Source: DASSNU01 sp035701265
GTDB lineage: Bacteria > Gemmatimonadota > Gemmatimonadetes > Gemmatimonadales > Gemmatimonadaceae
NCBI GenBank assembly: GCA_035701265.1
Contig: DASSNU010000002.1
Location: forward strand, 310,001-374,000
Reading direction: 5' to 3'
Length of the DNA stretch: 64,000 nt
In this document: positions 54,683-64,000 of the stretch, in pieces
Numbering within the stretch: the first letter of the stretch is position 1
How the letters are laid out: every line of letters begins with the position of its first letter
Notes under the pieces: model-generated
What the model was told of the DNA's origin: nothing
The model's database searches: none
What the model saw: only the letters and a program-made list of their open reading frames with translations
Made by a program: the position numbers and the translations under genes

Positions 54683-55989
54683 TCACCCCGCGGTGGCGGG
54701 GGGCGATGCGCCGGGCACCGGGAGCAGGATGACGAACGCGGCGCCGCCCTCGCGAGCGGCGCGTACCCACACGGTGCCGCCGAGACTCTCGACGACGCGC
54801 GAGACGATCGCGAGTCCGAGCCCGGTGCCCTTCCCCACATCCTTGGTGGTGAAGAACGGATCGAAGATGCGCTCGCGATTGTTCCACGGCACGCCGGGTC
54901 CGGAATCGGCGAGCACGACCTCGATGACCGACGCGGGCTCTCCCACGGTGGCCATCCACGCGCGCACGCGCGGGCTGGGGTCGTGCGCGATCGCGGAGCG
55001 GGCGTCGTCACCAGCGCGACCGGCGGGCGGCGCGGCGAGACTGGCGTCGAACGGACGCTCCTGCGTGACGATCCGGATCGTCCCGCCACGCTCGGTGGCG
55101 TCGATCGCGTTGAGCAGGAGATTCACCAGCACCTGATCCATCTCGTGCGGGTCGCCGGCGATGGGCGTGAGCCGCGGTGCGAGCGTGGCCTCGAACGTGA
55201 CGCCGCGCAGCGCCCCCTGATCGTCGAGCATCTTCGTCACGCGCCGCACGCAGTCGTTCACATCGAGCCAGACGGTGGACCTGCGGCGCGGGCGCGCGTA
55301 CTCCAGCATGCCACGCATGATCCGGTCGATGCGCGCGCTCTCGTGCTCGATGCCGGCGAGCGTGTCCTCGAGCTGCGGATCCCCCGCGGCGTGGCGGCGG
55401 AGCAGGTGGATGTAGCCGTTGATGGCGCCCAGCGGATTGCCGATCTCGTGCGCCACGCCGGCGGCCAGCCGTCCCACCCCGGCCATCTTCTCGAAGCGCG
55501 CGACCAACGCCTGCTCCTCGAGCAAGCGTGCGGTCATCCGGTTGAGACTCGTGGCCAACCGGTCGAACTCCGCCACGTTGCTCTGCGGCACGCGCCGCGA
55601 GAGGTCACCCGCCGCCACCTGCTCCGCGGTGCGGACGGTGACGTCGAGCGGACGCAGCACGAGCGAGCGGAGCTTGAGCGTGCCGAACGCCACGAACACC
55701 ACGAGATCGGCAAAGATGAGCAGCGTGAGCAGCAAGATCCCCGCGCGCGTGGCGAGCGCATCCTGAAAGAGCAGGACGGTGACCATGGCGATGAGCAGCG
55801 CGCCCATCGCGACGACGGCGAGCCCCAGGAGAAGCTCGGTCTGCAGCGACGCACGCCGGCCAGGTCGGGCGGATGCAGTCGGCATCGCGATCCGGCCGTC
55901 GCCCCGTGGTGCGCCCACGGGCGGCGCATCGGAGGAGTGCGGCCCGGCCGCGGGCGCCGGTGGCGGCGTAGCGGGTGCGGTGGGGGCGC

Positions 55990-55993
<4 letters not shown>
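54683..55993 (-). CDS. sensor histidine kinase (HAMP)
   Basis: A 436-residue kinase. The N-terminus is Pro/Ala-rich and disordered (about 50 residues), then two membrane spans (LLLGLAVVAMGALLIAMVTVLL; AGILLLTLLIFADLVVFVAF) with almost no periplasmic loop, a HAMP region, HisKA with the phosphohistidine in GVAHEIGNPLGAI, and an ATPase domain with DQVLVNLLLNAIDA, DSGPGVP, FDPFFTTKDVGKGTGLGLAI. Lacking a sizeable sensor domain, it may sense within the membrane. Overlaps the upstream regulator start by four bases. Confidence 0.92.
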
Positions 55994-57377
<1,384 letters not shown>

Positions 57378-57381
<4 letters not shown>

Positions 57382-59009
57382 GCGGCCTCCTTGATGCTCG
57401 ACTGCGCGCGCGGCAGCACGATCGTGAAGCGCGTCCCGCCAGGGGAGCTGTCGAGCAGCACGATGCCGCGGTGCGCCTCGATGGCGCGGTGCACGATGGG
57501 GAGGCCCAGTCCGGTCCCCCCGGCCTTGGTCGTGAAGAACGGATCGAACACGCGGTCGCGAATCTCCTCGGCAATGCCGCCACCCTGATCGGTGACGCGG
57601 ATGAGCACGGCGTCGGCGGCGATCCGCACGCCACGCGGAAGCAGGTCGGTGCGCGATGTCTCCACCTCGACGGTCACGCGACCGTCATCCGGAGACGCCT
57701 GCACGGCGTTCAGCACCACGTTGAACAGCGCGCGGTGCAGCAGGTCCTCGTCCCCCTCGGCCAGGTGCTCGCCGAGCGGTGCGACGCACTCGACGGCGAT
57801 GCCGCGCGATTGCGGATGCTGGGCCACGAGGCCGGCCACCGCGCGCACGATCTGTCCCACGTCCACGCGCTCGACCTTCGTCACGCGGACGCGCGCGAAG
57901 TCGAGGAACTCGGAGAGCAGGCGGGACAACCGGTCGGATTCGCGGACGATGAGCGCGCTCAGGCGGCGCTCGTCGTCGGTGGCGGCGCTGCGCCGCGAGA
58001 GCTGCTCGACGGCGCTCCGGATGGAGGCCAGCGGATTCTTGATCTCGTGCGCGAGCGACGCGCTGAGCTCGGTGACGGCTTCGAGTCGCTCGGCGCGAAG
58101 GCGCAGCGCTTCCAGGCGCTTGTTGTCGGAGATGTCCTGGAAGATGGCCGTGGCCGAGAGTCCCGGAGGATCGCTGCTCTCCACGGTGGTGGTGGTGAGC
58201 CCGATCTGCACCGTCCGGCCGGCGCGCGTGATGGTCGCTTCGCCGCGGGTGACGCGCGTGCCGTACTGCACGGCGTCGTGCAGCGCATCGGCGAGCTCGG
58301 CCGCGGTCCCGCTCAGGAGCTGCACAATGGATTGCCCTACTGACGTGCGCGGCTCGAAGCCGAGCATGGCGCCCGCGGCCGGGTTGGCGTAGAGCAGGCG
58401 GCCGAGCTGGTCGACCGTGATGATGCCGCTGCGAATGTTGCGCAACACGTCTTCCGCCTGCATGCGGGCGAGGGCGAGCTGTGCTTCGAGATGCTCGCGA
58501 TCGTGTCCCGCTTCCTTGAGCCGCGCGCTGAGATATGCCGTGCTGAGCGCCACCGCGCCGAACACGCCGAGCTGCAGCAGCAGCGGAACGTCGATGGGGG
58601 AGCGGTATCCCCACAGCACGTCCACGCAGTAGAGCGAGATGCCGAGGACGGCAATGCCGAGGCCGTCGCCCACCGGAAGGAGGAGCGACGCGCTGACGAT
58701 GACGAGGACGTAGAGCGCGGCGAACTGCGAGGTCGCGCCCCCCGTGACGTGCACGATCGCGGTGACGAGCGCGAGATCGAAGAGCGCCTGGATGAGGCAG
58801 AAGGTACGCTTGGGCGTCCTGTCGCCGCCGCGGGTGAGCCACGCGGAGGCCGCCGTGAACGCGGCGGCGAGAAACATCCCGAGCGCGGCGACCAGCGTGT
58901 CGGTCGCGTCCGCCTCCCGCCACGAGAAGACGGCGGCGAGAAAGATCGCCGTCGCCAGGGAGAGGCGTCCGATGTAGATCCAGCGCAGAATGCGACCGGG
59001 TTGTACCAT
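57378..59009 (-). CDS. PilS-like sensor histidine kinase with a PAS domain
   Basis: A 543-residue kinase. The N-terminal 200 residues hold about six membrane spans with tiny loops, like PilS, then a PAS domain (EDVLRNIRSGIITVDQLGRLLYANPAAGAMLG), HisKA with SLAHEIKNPLASIRSAVEQL, and an ATPase domain (VVLNAVQASPDD, DQGGGIAEEI, FDPFFTTKAGGTGLGLPIV). The start is uncertain: ATG 59009 is chosen for the MVQPGRILRWIYIG reading, but ATG 59060 or GTG 59063 are possible. Followed by its regulator with a four-base overlap. It diverges from the CorC-type gene. Confidence 0.9.
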
Positions 59010-59153
59010 CCGGAGTCGGGCCAAGGAGCGCGCCGCGTGGCCGGCGCCGGCATGGCGCATCACGCGGGCGCAGGTGCCGCAGGCCGCGGTGCAACCGTCG
59101 GTGAGACCTGCGTTTTGCTATATTGTGGGACGACCAACGGGTGAAGGAGTTAC

Positions 59154-60536
59154 GTGCACGGCACGGGCGATCCCCTGAGCGCGGGCGACATTCTGCTCCG
59201 GCTGTTGGCCGTGGTGGTCCTGGTAGCGGCCAACGCGTTCTTCGTGGCCGCCGAATTCGCGCTGGTCGGGGCGCGGCGCAGCCGCATCGACGCGATGGCC
59301 GGGCAGAACGACCGCCGCGCGATCGCCGTCCAGCAGACGATCACCCACCTCGACCGCTACATCTCCGCCACGCAGCTCGGCATCACGCTCGCCTCGCTCG
59401 GCCTGGGCTGGGTGGGCGAGGCCACCGTGGCCAGCGTGCTCGACCGGGTGCTCCGCGCGTTCGGGTACACGATTCCCCCCGCGGCCGAACACACCGTGGC
59501 TGCGGCGACGACGGCGTTTCTCGTCATCACCTTCCTCCACATCGTCTTCGGCGAGCTCGCCCCGAAGTCGATGGCGCTCCTCAACCCGGAGGGGGTGAGC
59601 CGGTGGATCGTGTACCCGCTCCGATGGTTCTCGCTGCTCATGAAGCCGTTCATCGCCGTGCTCAACGGGACGGCGAACGCGGTGCTGCGGCTGGCGGGAC
59701 TCCGGCCGGTGGAGGAGAGTGCGCGTGTCCACTCGCCGGAGGAGATCCGGATTCTCGTGATGCAGACGCGCGCGCACGGGTTGCTGGGCGTGACGCCGGG
59801 CGAGATGCTGGCCGGCGTGTTCGACTTCCATCAGAAGCGTGCGCGCGACGTCATGCGGCCGCGCACGGAGATCGTCGCACTTCCCATCGACGTCACGCGC
59901 GAGCAATTGTGGGACGTGCTGCGGACCGAGCGGTATTCGCGCTATCCGGTGTATCGCACGTCGCTGGACGACATCGTGGGCGTGTTCGTGGCGAAGGACC
60001 TCTGGGTCGCGGGGATGGACGGCGGAATCCCCGAGGACTTCCGGCTCGAGCAGTACGTGCGCGACGCGCTGTTCGTGCCGGACAGCCGGGCCGCCGAGCG
60101 CGTGTTCGATGACCTGCGGCGCACGCGCGCCCACCTGGCGATCGTGCTCGATGAATTCGGCGGGACGGCGGGGATCCTCACCATGGAGGATCTGGTGGAG
60201 GAGATCGTGGGAGACATCGCCGACGAGTACGATCAGGCGATCCGCGACGCGCTCGAGTTGAACGGCGTGCTGGAGCTGGCCGGGTCGCTCTCGCTCATCG
60301 ACGTGCGCTCGGACTACGGCATCCTGATCCCGGAAGGAGGATGGACCACGTTGGGCGGCTACGTCTTTTCCCAGCTCGGGCGGCTGCCACGCGTGGGCGA
60401 CCGCGTCGGCTATCCCGGGGGCGAGCTGGAGGTGGTCGCCATGGACGGACGGCGCGTGGCGGCGGTGCGCGTCCATCGCGCGGGCGCGCCGCCGCGCGCC
60501 GGGGAGAGTGGAGCGGCGCGCGGTGCAGCGCACTGA
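59154..60536 (+). CDS. CNNM/CBS domain membrane protein (CorC/HlyC family)
   Basis: A 460-residue protein. The CNNM (DUF21) domain has three to four spans (LRLLAVVVLVAANAFFVAAEFALVGARRSRI is the signature, then GWVGEATVASVLDRVLRAFG, FLHIVFGELAPKSMAL). A CBS pair follows (about 215-330: VMRPRTEIVALPID, RYSRYPVYRTSLDDIVGVFVAKDLW, HLAIVLDEFGGTAGILTMEDLVEEIVGDI) and a C-terminal CorC_HlyC domain. The family is linked to magnesium/cobalt efflux. GTG start with AAGGAG upstream; a TATATT box lies at 59119-59124. Confidence 0.93.
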   Translation: MHGTGDPLSAGDILLRLLAVVVLVAANAFFVAAEFALVGARRSRIDAMAGQNDRRAIAVQQTITHLDRYISATQLGITLASLGLGWVGEATVASVLDRVLRAFGYTIPPAAEHTVAAATTAFLVITFLHIVFGELAPKSMALLNPEGVSRWIVYPLRWFSLLMKPFIAVLNGTANAVLRLAGLRPVEESARVHSPEEIRILVMQTRAHGLLGVTPGEMLAGVFDFHQKRARDVMRPRTEIVALPIDVTREQLWDVLRTERYSRYPVYRTSLDDIVGVFVAKDLWVAGMDGGIPEDFRLEQYVRDALFVPDSRAAERVFDDLRRTRAHLAIVLDEFGGTAGILTMEDLVEEIVGDIADEYDQAIRDALELNGVLELAGSLSLIDVRSDYGILIPEGGWTTLGGYVFSQLGRLPRVGDRVGYPGGELEVVAMDGRRVAAVRVHRAGAPPRAGESGAARGAAH

Positions 60537-60966
60537 TCCGGGCGCGGTGCTGCGCGTGACGGCGCGTGTGGCGATCCCGCGCGCGGAGCTGGACGTGCGC
60601 GCCACACGCTCCGGCGGGCCGGGTGGCCAGCACGTGAACACCTCGGCCACGCGCATCGAGCTGCTCTGGCGGCCGGCGGAGAGCCGCGCGTTGTCGGAGG
60701 CGCAGCGCGAGCGCGTGTTGGCCGCGCTCGCGTGGCGGCTGGACGCCTCGGGGGCCATCCGCGTGGTGGCGAGTGAGCATCGCAGTCAGCGCCGCAATCG
60801 CGACGCGGCCGAAGCGCGGCTGGCCGCGCTCATCCGTGGCGCGCTCGCCGTGCGCCGCGCGCGCGTGCCCACGCGCCCCACACGCGCGGCCGTGGAGCGG
60901 CGCCTCCAGGAGAAGCGACAGCGGAGCGAGCGCAAGCGGCGCCGCCGCACGCGGGAGGACGAGTGA
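60508..60966 (+). CDS. arfB: ArfB-type peptidyl-tRNA hydrolase
   Basis: A 152-residue release-factor-like protein that rescues stalled ribosomes. The catalytic GGQ is in RATRSGGPGGQHVNTSATRIEL (near residue 40), and the C-terminus ends in a long basic tail (RRLQEKRQRSERKRRRRT) which enters the empty mRNA channel in ArfB. It overlaps the CorC-type gene by 29 bases from a GTG start, and its stop overlaps the ackA GTG (GTGA), indicating translational coupling. Confidence 0.92.
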   Translation: MERRAVQRTDPGAVLRVTARVAIPRAELDVRATRSGGPGGQHVNTSATRIELLWRPAESRALSEAQRERVLAALAWRLDASGAIRVVASEHRSQRRNRDAAEARLAALIRGALAVRRARVPTRPTRAAVERRLQEKRQRSERKRRRRTREDE

Positions 60967-62207
60967 ACATTCTCGTGCTCAACGTGGGATCGTCCACGCT
61001 CAAGTTTCAGCTCGTGGCCACCGACGCGGAGCGCATGGCGGCCACCACCGACCTGCGCCTCGCGCGCGGACAGGTGGAGCGGATTGGCGGCGAGGCGGTG
61101 TACACGCTGGCCGGCGCCGACGGGCGCCCGGTGCGCGGCACGGCCCCGCTCCGCGATCACCGCGCCGCAGTCGATTTCGTGGTCGAGTGGATCGCGAGCG
61201 CCGGCTCCGGCGTGCCGGTGGGGAGCCTGGCGGAGATCGGCGCGGCCGGACACCGCGTGGTGCATGGCGGCGAGCGGTTCACCCGCTCCGTGCGGATCGA
61301 CGACGCAGTGCTGCGCGGCATCGAGGAGACCATTGATCTGGCGCCGCTCCACAACCCGCACAACCTGCGCGGCATCCACGCGGTGCGCGCGGTCCTCGGC
61401 CCGAACGTGCCGCAGGTCGCGGTGTTCGACACGGCCTTCCACCAGACGCTCCCCGAGCGCGCGTATCTGTATGCCATTCCGTATCAGTACTACCGTCGTT
61501 ATCGCGTGCGGCGGTACGGCTTTCACGGCACGTCGCACCGGTACGTGGCGTATCGCTACCGGCAGCTCACCGGACGCCCGCGTGAGGGAACGCGTCTCAT
61601 CACGCTGCACCTGGGGAACGGCTGCTCCGCGTGCGCCATCGCGAACGGCGACGCGGTGGACACATCGATGGGCTTCACGCCGCTCGAAGGGCTGGTGATG
61701 GGCACGCGCTCCGGCGACGTGGACCCGGCCATCCTCGACTATCTGGCGGCCAAGGAGGGGATGTCGCTCCACGAGATCGAGGGGATGCTGAACAAGCAGT
61801 CCGGGTTGCTCGGTGTGTCGGGGCTGACGAACGACATGCGCGAGTTGCTCGCCGAGGCGGAGGAGCACGACGATCGCCGCGCGCGGCTGGCGATCGACCT
61901 CTTCTGCTATCGCGCGCGCAAGTACATCGGTGCCTACCTGGCGGCGTTGGGGGGCGCGGACGCGGTGATCTTCGCGGGCGGCGTCGGCGAGAACGCGCCC
62001 GACGTGCGTGCACGCATCGTCGACGGGCTCGGCTGGCTGGGGTTGACGCTCGACGCGCACGCGAATGCGCGCACCACCGGCGGCGCGGAAGGGCGCGTGA
62101 GCACGGACGGCAGTCGTCCGGAGGTGTGGGTGATCCCCACCGACGAGGAGCTCCTGATCGCGCGCGACACCTTCCGGGTGGTGCACGGCATGGAAGCGCG
62201 CTACTGA
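60963..62207 (+). CDS. ackA: acetate kinase
   Basis: A 414-residue enzyme interconverting acetyl phosphate plus ADP with acetate plus ATP. NILVLNVGSSTLKFQL opens the protein; HRVVHGGERF, DTAFHQTLP, YGFHGTSHRYV, LHLGNGCSACAI with TSMGFTPLEGLVMGTRSGDVDP, and VIFAGGVGENAPDVR all match. No pta gene is next to it, so the usual partner lies elsewhere. The GTG start follows arfB directly and mutY begins three bases after its stop. Confidence 0.96.
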   Translation: MNILVLNVGSSTLKFQLVATDAERMAATTDLRLARGQVERIGGEAVYTLAGADGRPVRGTAPLRDHRAAVDFVVEWIASAGSGVPVGSLAEIGAAGHRVVHGGERFTRSVRIDDAVLRGIEETIDLAPLHNPHNLRGIHAVRAVLGPNVPQVAVFDTAFHQTLPERAYLYAIPYQYYRRYRVRRYGFHGTSHRYVAYRYRQLTGRPREGTRLITLHLGNGCSACAIANGDAVDTSMGFTPLEGLVMGTRSGDVDPAILDYLAAKEGMSLHEIEGMLNKQSGLLGVSGLTNDMRELLAEAEEHDDRRARLAIDLFCYRARKYIGAYLAALGGADAVIFAGGVGENAPDVRARIVDGLGWLGLTLDAHANARTTGGAEGRVSTDGSRPEVWVIPTDEELLIARDTFRVVHGMEARY

Positions 62208-62210
62208 CGC

Positions 62211-62960
62211 ATGGCGGCACGCAGCGTTCCGGCGTGGGAGCGTGCGGAGGTGCGGCAGCGCTTCGGGCGCCGGCTGCGGGCGTGGTATCGCCGCCACGCG
62301 CGGGATCTCCCCTGGCGGCGAACGCGCGATCCCTACGCGGTGCTCGTCTCCGAGGTGATGCTGCAGCAGACCCAGGTGGCGCGCGTACTGGAGAAGTACG
62401 AGCCGTTCCTGGCGACCTTCCCCACGTTGGAGTCGGTGGCGCGCGCGCGGCCGGCGCGCGTGATGGAAGCGTGGAGCGGGCTCGGCTACTATGCACGCGC
62501 GCGGAGTCTCCACCGTCTCGCGCGGACGGTCGTGCGCGAGAGCGCGGCATCGCTCCCCTCCGACCCGGACGCGTTGCGCGCGCTCCCCGGGGTGGGAGCG
62601 TACACTGCCGGCGCGGTGGCGAGCTTCGCCTTCGAGCGACGGGCGGCGCTGGTGGACACGAACGTGGCGCGCGTGCTCCGACGCGTCTTCGCACCGCGGC
62701 TCGACCCCCGCTCCGCGCGGGGCGCGGCGCGCCTCTGGGAGATCGCGCGCGCGCTGCTCCCACGGACGGGGCGAGCGACGTGGGTGCACAATCAAGCGTT
62801 GATGGAACTGGGCGCGCTCGTCTGCACCGCGCGTGCGCCGCGCTGCGATCGGTGCCCCGTGCGCTCGCTCTGCGCCACCGCGGCCGCGCGTGGCGCGCGT
62901 GCCGCCGGCGGCGCCGGTGCCGCCCCGTTGGCGCGCGGGCGGCGGACGCATATCTTGTGA
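62211..62960 (+). CDS. mutY: A/G-specific adenine glycosylase, short form
   Basis: A 249-residue HhH-GPD DNA repair enzyme that removes adenine opposite 8-oxoguanine. VLVSEVMLQQTQVARVLEKYE, GLGYYARARSLHRLAR, the helix-hairpin-helix LPGVGAYTAGAVASFAF followed by VDTNVARVLRR, and a C-terminal iron-sulfur set C-x6-C-x2-C-x5-C (CTARAPRCDRCPVRSLC) are present. Full MutY is about 350 residues; the NUDIX-like C-terminal domain that reads 8-oxoG is missing and the tail is Ala/Arg-rich instead. The short form may be natural. Confidence 0.92.
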   Translation: MAARSVPAWERAEVRQRFGRRLRAWYRRHARDLPWRRTRDPYAVLVSEVMLQQTQVARVLEKYEPFLATFPTLESVARARPARVMEAWSGLGYYARARSLHRLARTVVRESAASLPSDPDALRALPGVGAYTAGAVASFAFERRAALVDTNVARVLRRVFAPRLDPRSARGAARLWEIARALLPRTGRATWVHNQALMELGALVCTARAPRCDRCPVRSLCATAAARGARAAGGAGAAPLARGRRTHIL

Positions 62961-63028
62961 CCACCCGCCGGCCGCCCGGCACGCGCGCGTGACCGTCCCC
63001 CCGCGCTGCGCTTCTACCCGCCGCCCGC

Positions 63029-63652
63029 ATGCTCCAGCACCAGCCGCTCACCGACCAGGCCATCCGCGACACGGTTCAGGCTGTCTTCAGCGCAGCGCGC
63101 TATGATGACCGGCGCACGCTCTGGCAGCGCTTCTGGGGGTGGGTTGGTGTCCACGTCCTGGAGCCGGTGTGGGGAGCGATCGGGCGCGCGCTCCACTTCA
63201 TCTGGGGAGCGCCGGGGCTTCGGTGGACGGTGATCGTCGGCCTGGCGGTGGTCGTCGCGTTGATCGTTTGGCGGACGGTCATCGCGATACGCGACGAGCC
63301 GCGGCGTCGTGAGCTGCGCGCGACGCGTGCGGCGCGCGTGGCGTTCGGGATGGACCCGCTCGCGCTCGCGCAGACGCTTGCGGCACGCGGCGACTTCACC
63401 GGCGCGGCGCACGCACTGTATGCGGCACTGCTCCGCGAGGCGGCACGTCGCGAGCGGCTGGAGCTTCACCCATCCAAGACCGTGGGGGATTACGCGCGCG
63501 ACCTCCGCGCCAGATCGTCGTCGCTGCTCTCGCGCTTCCGGGAGTTCGGGCGGTCGTACGAGTTCGTGGTGTACGGCGTGGGAGAGTGCGATCGCGATCG
63601 CTACGAGCGGCTGTGGACGCTCGCATCTCCGATCGTGAGCGCACATGGGTAA
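63029..63652 (+). CDS. DUF4129 domain membrane protein
   Basis: A 207-residue protein with a short hydrophobic region around residues 65-90 (WTVIVGLAVVVALIVWRTVIAI) and a cytoplasmic DUF4129-type C-terminus (ARRERLELHPSKTVGDYARDLR, then FREFGRSYEFVVYGVGECDRDRYERLW). DUF4129 proteins are commonly encoded with MoxR, DUF58 and DUF4350 genes. Next gene overlaps its stop, so this is the start of such an operon. Function unknown. Confidence 0.82.
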   Translation: MLQHQPLTDQAIRDTVQAVFSAARYDDRRTLWQRFWGWVGVHVLEPVWGAIGRALHFIWGAPGLRWTVIVGLAVVVALIVWRTVIAIRDEPRRRELRATRAARVAFGMDPLALAQTLAARGDFTGAAHALYAALLREAARRERLELHPSKTVGDYARDLRARSSSLLSRFREFGRSYEFVVYGVGECDRDRYERLWTLASPIVSAHG

Positions 63653-64000
63653 TTTCTGGCGCTGGCTTCTCCGTCCGCAGATCGTCCTGCCGGTCGCGTT
63701 CGTGGTGATCCTCGTGACGGTGGTGAACACACCCGAGCCGAGGTCCGCGCGTACGCATACCTATCTCAGCACGCGGAGCACGGACGCGGGCGGAGCACAG
63801 GGGCTGTTCGAGGTGACGCAGCGGCTGGGCTGGCGCGCCGAGCAGTTGGGGCAAGCGTACAGCGACTCGATGGATGCACGCGCCGTGTACGCCGTGCTCG
63901 ATCCTCCCTACGGCATCAGCGCCGAGGAGAGCGCGCACTTGCTCGACGCCGTGCGGCGCGGGGCGGGACTGCTGATCGTTCCCCCCAACCGGTTCATGAT
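63645..64000 (+). CDS. DUF4350-like protein, 5' end only
   Basis: An ATG at 63645, overlapping the DUF4129 stop by eight bases, opens a frame that runs off the window at 118 codons: a membrane span (LRPQIVLPVAFVVILVTVV), then TYLSTRSTDAGGAQGLFEVTQRLGW and LDAVRRGAGLLIVPPN. The layout (single span, then a segment of the DJ-1/PfpI-like type) is that of DUF4350 proteins that accompany MoxR clusters. Confidence 0.75.
   Translation, partial: MGNFWRWLLRPQIVLPVAFVVILVTVVNTPEPRSARTHTYLSTRSTDAGGAQGLFEVTQRLGWRAEQLGQAYSDSMDARAVYAVLDPPYGISAEESAHLLDAVRRGAGLLIVPPNRFM

Overview
The window is high-GC DNA with dense, mostly tail-to-head operons. The gene mix suggests a Gemmatimonadota bacterium: Gram-negative type with a PilQ secretin and many lipoproteins, several large secreted metallopeptidases (M1, M13, DUF885), sigma-54 activators, and the topA-trmFO-xerC-hslVU order also known from Firmicutes. 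This placement is inferred from gene content only. No rRNA, tRNA, CRISPR array, prophage or insertion sequence was recognised.

Layout. 1-3.2 kb: end of a glycosyltransferase locus and an M1-like peptidase. 3.5-6.95 kb: F0 half of an ATP synthase operon (atpZ, atpI-like, atpB, atpE, atpF, atpH) that stops before atpA. 7.1-10 kb: BsuPI-domain lipoprotein, solitary MoxR ATPase, hypothetical lipoprotein. 10-14.1 kb: small membrane protein, DUF885 peptidase and a two-kinase-domain protein. 14.3-17 kb: M13 peptidase and dUTPase. 17-19.6 kb: an lspA-like gene and a Tat-exported amidase, preceded by a structure resembling a class I c-di-GMP (GEMM) riboswitch. 20.2-24.8 kb: a large BTAD/AAA/TPR regulator and, convergent to it, a membrane HD-GYP phosphodiesterase with a 20-codon ORF in front of it. 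From about 21.8 to 24.8 kb base composition drops, and the change falls inside the regulator gene. 25-31.4 kb: an unknown two-part protein, an orphan sigma-54 activator, gcvT, an AraC-type regulator and argF. 31.4-41.7 kb: hslU, hslV, xerC, trmFO, topA, a DUF494/Smg protein, aroK and aroC, all on the minus strand. 41.9-53.1 kb: type IV pilus genes (fimT/gspH, pilV, pilW, pilX-like, then pilMNOPQ and a beta-propeller lipoprotein ending at a clear intrinsic terminator). 53.3-59 kb: two tandem histidine kinase/sigma-54 response-regulator pairs next to the pilus genes. 59.1-63 kb: CorC/HlyC-type protein, arfB, ackA, mutY. 63-64 kb: start of a DUF4129/DUF4350 cluster that leaves the window.

How the parts relate. 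Surface motility and attachment form one theme: pilus assembly, PilSR-like signalling and a possible sigma-54 promoter in front of the minor pilins. Cyclic di-GMP is a possible second thread, through the HD-GYP enzyme and the putative riboswitch on the lspA-amidase operon. Both links are inferred from sequence resemblance and gene order, not shown. Starts were chosen from signal peptides, Shine-Dalgarno matches and stop/start overlaps, and several differ from the longest open frame.
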